Source: Bryobacterales bacterium (lineage in GTDB: Bacteria > Acidobacteriota > Terriglobia > Bryobacterales > Bryobacteraceae). Taken from it: a stretch of DNA of 7,279 nucleotides. The position numbers and the translations under genes are program-made. The stretch covers positions 1 through 7,279 of the forward strand of contig JANXQZ010000454.1 of assembly GCA_025353235.1 (NCBI GenBank). The letters run 5' to 3'. Below are positions 1 to 5,554 of the stretch, one piece after another. Positions within the stretch are counted from its first letter, which is position 1. Every line of letters starts with the position of its first letter. A model generated the notes under the pieces. It searched no databases. It was not told the origin of the DNA and worked only from the letters and a program-made list of their open reading frames with translations.

Positions 1-644
1 TCAATGCTGGTGATCAGAGGCGGCCATAGGCTTTCGTCCATTGTCAACGCGTGCTCGGCTGCATCGACAACGCCATAAGGGTTTTCCAGCTTCAGCATAA
101 AACGGATCATGCCGGAGTTGAGGTCGAAATCCGAGAGCAACACGTGAGTTTTTGGTATGCGCGACACAGCGATCGCAGCGTTCAGAGCGATGGTCGAAGT
201 TCCGGCCCCGGCCTTCGAAGGCAGAAAGGCAAAAACATTGTCGGTGGTTGCGATTTGCGGAGGCTTGGCTTCCACCGCCTCGCTCAGCCGCAGCAGGGCT
301 TCCTGGGTGGTCTGGCGGTCAAATGGAAGAGAAACGAACTCGCGAATCCCGGCGCGCATCAGATCGAGCAGAACATGGGAATCGCACTGCCTGCCCAGCG
401 CGACGATCTGCACGCCCGGCGTTTGCTTTTCAATTTCTTGAACGATCGCCAGCATCTTCGGGATCGACTCCGATCCCAGGAACACGACCTGGGGAGCGTG
501 CGCCCGTAAGAATCGAAGGAGCTCGAACGAATTGGGATAATGATCCAGAGTCCGCGTTAGGTGGACCAAGCCCACTTCCGACAGCAACTGCTGGAACCGC
601 TCCGTAAGATCGACGTCAGAACAAATGATGATGCCCCGAAGCAT
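1..644 (-). CDS. CpaE/TadZ-like pilus assembly ATPase, N-terminal 214 codons (partial)
   Basis: This gene starts at ATG 644-642 and runs off the left edge, so only its first 214 codons are seen. An AGGAG ribosome binding site (654-658, minus strand) lies 9 bases before the ATG. Residues 1-115 look like a degenerate response-regulator receiver domain: beta strand GIIICSD, strand QVVFLG, then a conserved ALGR and AGIREFVSLPF ending. A ParA/MinD-like P-loop domain follows from about residue 136. Its Walker A is SKAGAGTST (143-151): the usual GKT lysine is replaced by threonine, as in many CpaE/TadZ proteins, and the signature lysine K144 is kept. The DFDLNSG stretch (172-178) is the next conserved ATPase block. 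In known systems such proteins sit at the cell pole or membrane and organise assembly of Tad/Flp-type pili. The family is clear; partners and C-terminus lie outside the window, so a general MinD-like role is not excluded. Confidence 0.85.
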   Translation of the reverse strand, partial: MLRGIIICSDVDLTERFQQLLSEVGLVHLTRTLDHYPNSFELLRFLRAHAPQVVFLGSESIPKMLAIVQEIEKQTPGVQIVALGRQCDSHVLLDLMRAGIREFVSLPFDRQTTQEALLRLSEAVEAKPPQIATTDNVFAFLPSKAGAGTSTIALNAAIAVSRIPKTHVLLSDFDLNSGMIRFMLKLENPYGVVDAAEHALTMDESLWPPLITSI

Positions 645-653
645 CTAGTCACA

Positions 654-658
654 CTCCT
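654..658 (-). promoter_or_regulatory. Ribosome binding site of the CpaE-like gene
   Basis: AGGAG on the minus strand, 9 bases before ATG 644. It fixes the start of the partial CpaE-like gene, since no competing start in the same frame has a comparable site. Confidence 0.7.
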
Positions 659-702
659 ATCTCAGCCTACGGCTTAGGCAGCGAAGCTACAATCAGACCT
701 TC

Positions 703-734
703 GTACTATTTTTAGTAATCCGCTTACTTAGTAC
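703..734. promoter_or_regulatory. Cluster of TACT/AGTA half-sites in the divergent intergenic region (possible operator)
   Basis: The sequence between the CpaE-like gene and mqnA contains alternating half-sites: TACTA (704-708) with TAGTA (713-717) across a TTTT loop, AGTAA (714-718) with TTACT (724-728) across TCCGC, and TACT-T-AGTA (725-733). The block is flanked by GTACT (703-707) and AGTAC (730-734). It is more AT-rich than its surroundings and lies about 60 bases upstream of the CpaE-like start and 43 bases upstream of the mqnA start. This is where a transcription factor could control one or both divergent genes. The repeats are seen directly; binding is inference, and no known regulator is assigned. 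Confidence 0.4.
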
Positions 735-752
735 CCTCTACCCTCGCAGGCG

Positions 753-758
753 TACAAT
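753..758 (+). promoter_or_regulatory. Possible -10 element (TACAAT) upstream of mqnA
   Basis: TACAAT differs from the TATAAT consensus at one base and would place transcription start near 764-766, just upstream of the mqnA start codon. I see no good -35 hexamer at 16-18 bases upstream. The same eight bases, GTACAATG, recur at 752-759 and 765-772, so the match could be chance or part of the repeat. Weak call. Confidence 0.2.
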
Positions 759-776
759 GCAGGGGTACAATGTCTG

Positions 777-1574
777 TTGAGCCCCAACTTAAAGTCAAGC
801 GTCTGCGCCGTTAGCTATTTGAACACCGTTCCGCTGGTTTGGGGCATGCTTCATGGCCAACAACGCGACCTGTTCGATCTATCTTTTTCTATTCCGTCCG
901 AATGCGCGGATCGGCTTGCGCACGGCCGGGCCGACATCGGCCTGATTCCGTCTATCGAATTGACTCGCCAGAAGCTCAACGTCATTCCGGGCGCAGGTAT
1001 TGCCTGCCGGGGCGCGGTCCGCAGTATCCTGATCGTTTCTAAAGTGCCCTTCGCGGAAATCGGAACCTTGGCGGTCGACTCTGGTTCCCGAACTTCCGTC
1101 ATGCTGGCGCGCGTAATCCTGGCAAAACAATACGGCGTGGAACCGCTGTTGCTCCCGCGCAATCCCGACCAGGTTGCGATGCTCGATGTCGCCGATGCAT
1201 GTCTTATCATCGGCGATCCTGCCCTGCTGCTCGATCCAGCCACTCTGCCGTTTCATGTGCTCGACCTCGGGGCCCAATGGATGGACATGACCGGACTGCC
1301 TATGGTATTCGCGGTCTGGGCCGCGCGGGCAGCTCTGACTATTCAGGATCCAGCCCCTTTCCTCGATTCCCTCCGTTTTGGCATGCTGCACATCGACGAA
1401 ATTGCCGATAGAGAGTACATGGCCCGGTCGATCTCTCGTCAACTCGCGCACGAGTACCTCACCCGCAACATCGTGTTCGAGCTGCAAGAGCCCGAATACG
1501 AAGGCCTCGCGCTTTTTTTACGGCTCGCGGGCGAACTCCAAAATCAAACTGATTTGAGGGCAGTAACCGCATGA
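777..1574 (+). CDS. mqnA: Chorismate dehydratase MqnA (futalosine pathway of menaquinone synthesis)
   Basis: MqnA removes water from chorismate to give 3-enolpyruvylbenzoate, the first committed step of the futalosine route to menaquinone, in the cytoplasm. The 265-residue product is about the family's usual length and has the expected landmarks of this periplasmic-binding-protein-like fold: VSYLNTVPL near the N-terminus (12-20), the RADIGLIPSIEL block (51-62), the DSGSRTS segment, and IIGDPALLL. It overlaps mqnC by four bases (ATGA), which argues for a coupled two-gene unit. The start is uncertain. The frame opens with TTG at 777, with AGGGG at 761-765 eleven bases before it. The better-looking ATG at 770 is in another frame and stops after 14 codons. 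A single surplus base near 795-800 would explain this, since joining the two frames gives an N-terminus reading SVEPQLKV then SVCAVSYLN. The function call is robust; the first ten residues are not. Confidence 0.92.
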   Translation: MSPNLKSSVCAVSYLNTVPLVWGMLHGQQRDLFDLSFSIPSECADRLAHGRADIGLIPSIELTRQKLNVIPGAGIACRGAVRSILIVSKVPFAEIGTLAVDSGSRTSVMLARVILAKQYGVEPLLLPRNPDQVAMLDVADACLIIGDPALLLDPATLPFHVLDLGAQWMDMTGLPMVFAVWAARAALTIQDPAPFLDSLRFGMLHIDEIADREYMARSISRQLAHEYLTRNIVFELQEPEYEGLALFLRLAGELQNQTDLRAVTA

Positions 1575-2608
1575 TATCTCGCGAGGACGCAATCGATTTC
1601 TTCCGCTCCGACGATCTAATTGGCCTAGGCATGGCTGCCGATTCGGTTCGCCGCAAACTGCATCCCGAGGGCGTGGTCAGCTACATCGTCGACCGCAACA
1701 TCAATTACACGAACTTCTGCACGGAGTACTGCAGCTTTTGCGCTTTCTATCGGCCCATGGGTCATGCCGAAGGCTATATTCATCCCCAGGACGTCATCTT
1801 CGACAAGATTCAAGAAACGATCGACCTGGGCGGGACTGGCATCCTGATGCAGGGCGGTCTGCATCCGGAACTCAAGATCGAGTGGTATGAGGATCTGCTG
1901 CGCTCCATCAAGGGGCGGTTTGGCGATAAGATTTGGTGCCACTGTTTTTCCGCGCCGGAGATCGTGAATATCGCCCAAGTAAGCGGCCTCACGCTGCGCG
2001 ACACGCTCGCACGGCTTCAGGATGCGGGGTTGCAGTCGCTGCCGGGCGGGGGTGCCGAGATCCTGGACGACGATGTGCGCAAGCGCATCAGCCGACTCAA
2101 ATCCTCATCGCAGGATTGGATCGATGTGCATCGCGCCGCCCACTCTCTGGGCATGCGGACCACGGCGACCATGATGTTCGGCTGCGGCGAAACCATCGAA
2201 CAGCGGATGAATCATTTCGACATCGTGCGGCAGATTCAGGAAGAGACCGGCGGGTTCACTGCGTTCATCCCATGGTCTTTTCAGCGCGAAAATACGTCTC
2301 TGGGCCGCTTCGTAAAGCAGGAAGCCACCGCAGTCGAGTACCTGAAAACGCTGGCCGTTTCGAGGCTTTACCTGGACAACATCTTGAACGTGCAATCGTC
2401 CTGGGTAACGCCCGGACTCAAGACTTGCCAGATCGGGCTGCGGTTCGGCGGCAATGACGTCGGCAGCACCATGATCGAGGAGAACGTTGTCTCTGCCGCA
2501 GGAGCGCACAATCAAGCCACCGAGGAGGAACTGCGACGCCTAATTCGCGATGCCGGCTTTATCCCGAAGCAGCGCGACACGCTGTATCGCACGTACTTCC
2601 TCAACTGA
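1571..2608 (+). CDS. mqnC: Cyclic dehypoxanthine futalosine synthase MqnC (radical SAM)
   Basis: MqnC is a radical S-adenosylmethionine enzyme that cyclises dehypoxanthine futalosine, a later step of the futalosine menaquinone pathway. The iron-sulfur cluster motif CX3CX2C is complete (C50, C54, C57, in NFCTEYCSFCAFYRP). Further landmarks are GGTGILMQGGLHPE (87-100), the SLPGGGAEIL block (156-165), TTATMMFGCGET (197-208), and ETGGFTAFIPWSFQ (225-238). The IPWSFQ form, rather than the IPLAFHP form I associate with aminofutalosine synthase, is why I call MqnC and not MqnE. The 345-residue length fits the family. The ATG at 1571 overlaps the mqnA stop (ATGA), so translation is probably coupled. 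The gene ends at TGA 2606-2608, inside the 3' end of the convergent MATE gene. Other pathway genes (mqnB, mqnD, mqnE) are not in this window. Confidence 0.93.
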   Translation: MISREDAIDFFRSDDLIGLGMAADSVRRKLHPEGVVSYIVDRNINYTNFCTEYCSFCAFYRPMGHAEGYIHPQDVIFDKIQETIDLGGTGILMQGGLHPELKIEWYEDLLRSIKGRFGDKIWCHCFSAPEIVNIAQVSGLTLRDTLARLQDAGLQSLPGGGAEILDDDVRKRISRLKSSSQDWIDVHRAAHSLGMRTTATMMFGCGETIEQRMNHFDIVRQIQEETGGFTAFIPWSFQRENTSLGRFVKQEATAVEYLKTLAVSRLYLDNILNVQSSWVTPGLKTCQIGLRFGGNDVGSTMIEENVVSAAGAHNQATEEELRRLIRDAGFIPKQRDTLYRTYFLN

Positions 2609-3938
2609 CCGCCTGCCAGGCACGCACCTGTTTTCCCCAAAGCACCACCAGCACCAGTCCGATGAGCACGAGCGCGACGCACAGTCCGGTCCAAATTCCC
2701 ACCGCGCCTTGATGAAAGTGATTGCAGAGAACGTATCCAAGCGGCAGTCCGATAACCCAGTAACCGACTAGGTGGCAATACATCGGCGTCTGCGTATCCC
2801 CCGCGCCTCGGAGCGCGCCTGCTACAACCACTTGGGTCCCATCGAAGATCTGGAACAGGCCCGCGACAAACAGCAGTGAGATACTGATGCGAATTACCGT
2901 CGGGTCGGTGCTAAAGAGGCGAATCAGGTACACGGGAAGCGTCCAGAAAACGATGGCGGCCATGGCCATGAACGCAACTCCAATGAAAAGAGCGGTCCAG
3001 CCAGACACGGCCGCTGCGTGCGGATCCTTGCGTCCGAGCGCTTGACCGACACGCACCGCGCCCGCCGAACTAATGCCCAGCGCGACCATGAAGGTGAACG
3101 ACGCCGCGTTCAGAGCGATCTGGTGAGCAGCAAGCGATGGAGAATCCAGCCGGCCGATGAGCACGGCGGAAACGGCAAACACTCCGGTTTCGAGCAGAAT
3201 CTGTGCGCCAGCCGGAAGTCCCAGTGCCAACAAATGCACTATGCGGGGAAGATCAAGCTTCAGAGGCCAATGCCAGCCCGGCTTCTCGATGAAAGCCACT
3301 GCGCCGACGAGCACGACCGCCATATAAACGCGAGATATTACAGTGGCCCAAGCGGAGCCAGCAACTCCGAGCGCTGGCGCACCCCATTTTCCGTAGACCA
3401 GCAATATGTTGACGCCTAAGTTAACGAGGTTCGCCGAAATGAGCGCGAACATGACCGGCGTCACCACGTTGACCGCCTGCAAATAACGTCTTAGCCCGAA
3501 GTACACCAGCAGCGGGAAGATGCTCCAGGTCAGCGTTGAGAGATAAGGCCGCATGAGCCGCATCACCTCGGGGCGCTCGCCTAGTGAATCGAGCAGAGGA
3601 GTGCAGCCCCAGAGGATCGCCATGAACACAGCCGACAAGGGAACGGATAAGTACAAAGCGTTTATCAGTGAGCGGTGGCCGTCCTCCCGGTCGCCAGACC
3701 CGAATGACTGCGACACCAGCGTGTCCAGCCCAAGCAGCAGGCCGCTGCCGAAAATTGCCACGGTGTAGAAGAGGATCGTGCCCAGGCTTACTGCCGCGAT
3801 CGATTCGGCGCTGTTCGGCAGGCGTCCGACAACAATAGTGTCCACGATCCCCATCGCAATCCACCCTATTTCGGCAAGCACAATCGGCCAAGCCAGCAGG
3901 AGCATGGGGCGCAGTTCGTCTTTTAGGGCAGCAAGCAC
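2601..3938 (-). CDS. MATE-family multidrug/cation antiporter
   Basis: The 445-residue product is an inner-membrane protein with about 12 hydrophobic segments in two homologous halves, the length and layout of MATE transporters that export drugs or other organic cations in exchange for Na+ or H+. The first segment carries VDTIVVGRL; D33 there matches the conserved first-helix acidic residue of NorM-type members. GLDTLVSQSFGSGD (69-82) and, in the second half, AGALRGAGDTQTPM are typical loops. The substrate cannot be read from sequence. The start is GTG 3938, preceded within two bases by AAGGGA, an unusually tight ribosome binding site. No in-frame ATG lies between the upstream TAA and this GTG; the next ATG is codon 12 (3905) and lacks an obvious site. 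The stop at 2601-2603 overlaps the end of the convergent mqnC, so the two transcripts would be antisense at their 3' ends. I see no functional tie to menaquinone synthesis. Confidence 0.9.
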   Translation of the reverse strand: MLAALKDELRPMLLLAWPIVLAEIGWIAMGIVDTIVVGRLPNSAESIAAVSLGTILFYTVAIFGSGLLLGLDTLVSQSFGSGDREDGHRSLINALYLSVPLSAVFMAILWGCTPLLDSLGERPEVMRLMRPYLSTLTWSIFPLLVYFGLRRYLQAVNVVTPVMFALISANLVNLGVNILLVYGKWGAPALGVAGSAWATVISRVYMAVVLVGAVAFIEKPGWHWPLKLDLPRIVHLLALGLPAGAQILLETGVFAVSAVLIGRLDSPSLAAHQIALNAASFTFMVALGISSAGAVRVGQALGRKDPHAAAVSGWTALFIGVAFMAMAAIVFWTLPVYLIRLFSTDPTVIRISISLLFVAGLFQIFDGTQVVVAGALRGAGDTQTPMYCHLVGYWVIGLPLGYVLCNHFHQGAVGIWTGLCVALVLIGLVLVVLWGKQVRAWQAVS

Positions 3939-3986
3939 TCCCTTGTAGGATACCCACGAGTCAAATTGAATCCGAAACCGCGGGCC

Positions 3987-4411
3987 TTAATGTTTCGCGC
4001 CGCTCACGCCCCCAGCCGACAAGTCCTTCAGATGCCGAAGCCGCTGCCGCTGCTCTGGAGGAACGAGCACAGAGCTTGAATACGCGTCAACTCGGCAATG
4101 CTGAGCGTTGATGACACGAAAGCACTCCCCGTGACTCCGAACGTGCCGGCCGGAGTTCCCGAACTAACAGCCAGACTGTGAAGAGTCGTGCCCCAGCTGT
4201 CAACCCAGCGGCGTGAAGATTGGTGCCGAGCGCCGCGGTTCCCGCATTGCAGCCAGCCGCTCGTTGGCTGGCGGTCGCCAGAAGCTTAATTACGATCGCG
4301 GTCGGCACTGGCCCGCCGGGCCTCCGGTGATGAAAATGCTCAACCGTCCGGTTCCTGCTGCAAAGGAGCTCGCAATCGCGCGGCTGCCGGGCTGGGGCGA
4401 GCCAGCCACGG
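3987..4411 (-). pseudogene. Decayed C-terminal part of a secreted-looking hypothetical protein
   Basis: No single frame is open here, but joining minus-strand frames gives a coherent protein end. One frame reads CNAGTAALGTNLHA (about 4251-4210). The frame beginning at TGG 4195 reads WGTTLHSLAVSSGTPAGTFG and then, after about ten residues, STLSIAELTRIQALCSFLQ and SSGSGFGI. Removing the 14 bases 4196-4209, which start with GCTGGG and are followed by a second GCTGGG overlap, joins these as LHAWGTTLH. TGA at 4030-4028 interrupts GFGI-stop-RTCRLG; changing it to a cysteine codon, plus one more base near 4010, extends the frame to GGVSGAKH and a TAA at 3989-3987. I recall acidobacterial hypothetical proteins ending in a GSGFGIC...GG-like tail, but that is memory, not a search. 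The upstream limit is unclear; a third frame (SRAIASSFAAGTGRLSIFIT, about 4390-4330) may belong to it. A chance reading is possible but unlikely over this length. Confidence 0.5.
4252..4272. repeat. GC-rich inverted repeat, 7-base stem
   Basis: GCCAGCC (4252-4258) and GGCTGGC (4266-4272) are perfect complements around a 7-base spacer. It lies inside the decayed gene and has no T-run on either side, so it does not look like an intrinsic terminator. Probably incidental in GC-rich DNA. Confidence 0.3.
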
Positions 4412-4414
4412 GCG

Positions 4415-4523
4415 TCAGCACTCCGGGCCGCTCGTAAACGCGCGGCAGGTCGAGGCTTGAGCAGGTATTTCTCGTCCGAGCTGCCATCTTGCGTTTCATG
4501 TCTTCGGAGAAGTCGTCGCGCAT
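4415..4523 (-). pseudogene. N-terminal fragment of an HNH-endonuclease-associated hypothetical protein, frameshifted
   Basis: From ATG 4523 the minus strand reads MRDDFSEDMKRKMAARTRNT then CSSLD. One surplus C (4448) later, the next frame reads CRAFTSGPEC and stops at TGA 4417-4415. Put together, this follows the N-terminal pattern I know from a family of HNH-domain or HNH-adjacent proteins, whose consensus is close to RDDFSEDVKR, then a short AARV segment, then CSNPDCRALTSGP. The two cysteine positions and TSGP are preserved, which makes chance unlikely. The family normally continues for hundreds of residues, including the nuclease domain; nothing of that is seen here, and the following DNA belongs to another decayed reading frame. 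No good ribosome binding site precedes the ATG. I infer a deletion remnant, probably inactive. The HNH link rests on recalled resemblance of about 35 residues, so the family name is provisional. Confidence 0.55.
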
Positions 4524-4586
4524 AGGTTGTCCGATTTGCATTCATTGGATCAAAGCTAAGGGCGCTTCTTGGGGAATCGAATCGGA

Positions 4587-4601
4587 CAATCAGTCTGATT
4601 G
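4587..4601. repeat. Perfect 15-base odd palindrome (CAATCAG-T-CTGATTG)
   Basis: Seven-base arms around a single T. A second small dyad, TGATC-GGT-GATCA, lies at 4619-4631. Both are in the spacer downstream of the 240-residue gene. Neither is followed by a T-run, so a terminator role is not supported; an operator or a chance palindrome is equally possible. Confidence 0.3.
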
Positions 4602-4677
4602 GAAGGGTTGCGGTCGTCTGATCGGTGATCATCCTATCCGCGCTATAAGCAAGTACAAAGAAGACTCAGGATTGCGG

Positions 4678-5400
4678 CTATGGAGGTGGAAGATCGACGA
4701 GCAGGTCCTTTGATTTCCAATCTGAAAATCTAACAGACATTTCACGGCTTCGCTGAAGGATCGGTCCGCCGTTCTCGTTTTCGCGGGCCCATCCAACAAG
4801 GTGGTCCCAGATTCGCCCTACGTGTCCAAGTAGATCTGCTAACAATAGCTGACCTATGGCCGATTCTCCTCGTAGGAGAATGCAGGCCTGTGGAACCGGA
4901 TGGCCCCCAAGTTCGCAATGATAACCATAGTCTTTGCCGCGAAAGGTTCCTCGTGCGGCGGCGCGAAGCTTGGCGGGAGTGAAGAACTTCAGTCGTTCCT
5001 GCTGATCGCTTCGCAGCCAACGCTCGGCATCACCATCCCGGGTTTCGAACGCCCACGCTAGATACTCGATCTCTACCATCTGTCGGAGCAACGCCGCGGC
5101 CGCATACTGACGGCCATCACCAAAAAGATCCGCGCTTGCGGAGGTGAGCTGCCCCGCAATTCGGAGTAACATCGACACCGCAAAGGTTTCATCATTGCCG
5201 TGCCCAGATAGAGAGATGTCTTTGGCTCTGTCCGGGCCAATCAAATGGCCAACGACATGGAGTACGGTGCCCGCGTCTTCGAGCTGTTTCGAACTGAACT
5301 TTGCCAACTCGTAACGGCATGCGCTTACGTCCGCGTCGTTGGCCGCAGTTGCCATCGCCTTTCTGGTCGGCTCAATTCGAGGTCTCTCGCTCAAACCCAT
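4678..5400 (-). CDS. Uncharacterised 240-residue protein with a YHCELGGHP motif
   Basis: I do not recognise a named function. The product is soluble-looking, with no signal peptide or membrane segment, and appears mostly alpha-helical. The most conserved-looking part runs from about residue 100 to 170: AAALLRQMVEIEYLAWAFET (101-120), a tryptophan-containing helix (ERWLRSDQQERLKFF), TPAKLRAAARGTFRGKDYGY, then HCELGGHPVP (161-170). This order resembles hypothetical proteins from other bacteria that I associate loosely with the DUF5677/HEPN-like helical families, but that link is a guess. His, Cys, Glu and His in HCELGGH could bind metal; this is speculation. The start at ATG 5400 is supported by AGGAGA eight to nine bases upstream; ATG at codon 16 is a weaker alternative. 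It is a single gene with spacers on both sides, next to the HNH-like remnant, which could mean a former accessory locus. Confidence 0.75.
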   Translation of the reverse strand: MGLSERPRIEPTRKAMATAANDADVSACRYELAKFSSKQLEDAGTVLHVVGHLIGPDRAKDISLSGHGNDETFAVSMLLRIAGQLTSASADLFGDGRQYAAAALLRQMVEIEYLAWAFETRDGDAERWLRSDQQERLKFFTPAKLRAAARGTFRGKDYGYHCELGGHPVPQACILLRGESAIGQLLLADLLGHVGRIWDHLVGWARENENGGPILQRSREMSVRFSDWKSKDLLVDLPPP

Positions 5401-5554
5401 AACTCAATTCTCCTACCGAGCTCTGCACATCGCTGCCATCCCTGAGAGAAGCTGATTTGCAGCCTTCGAGACTTAGATCGAGAGAGGTTTAAGCGCCACG
5501 GAACGGTTGCGACAAAATCCTTCAACCTTTTCCCTCCAGGCACTGACAGCCCGT
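5401..5554. other. Intergenic spacer without a recognised element
   Basis: This 154-base gap separates the stop of the response regulator from the start of the 240-residue gene, both on the minus strand. Apart from the ribosome binding site near its left end I see no hairpin with a T-run, no small gene and no clear promoter hexamers. Any promoter of the 240-residue gene should lie here. Confidence 0.4.
5410..5415 (-). promoter_or_regulatory. Ribosome binding site of the 240-residue gene
   Basis: AGGAGA on the minus strand about 9 bases before ATG 5400. It favours this start over the ATG at codon 16. Confidence 0.55.

Noticed and set aside
51..607. Several plus-strand open frames of about 95-150 codons at the left end
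   Set aside because: They are antisense to the CpaE-like gene, which has a complete domain pattern and a ribosome binding site.
1571..2608. Alternative call of aminofutalosine synthase (MqnE)
   Set aside because: Both are radical SAM enzymes of the same pathway, but the ETGGFTAFIPWSFQ segment and the SLPGGGAEIL context fit MqnC better.
4087..4632. Open frame of 181 codons on the minus strand
   Set aside because: It is rich in Arg/Ala as expected for a chance frame in GC-rich DNA, lacks a convincing ribosome binding site, and crosses two decayed genes whose recognisable residues lie mostly in other frames.
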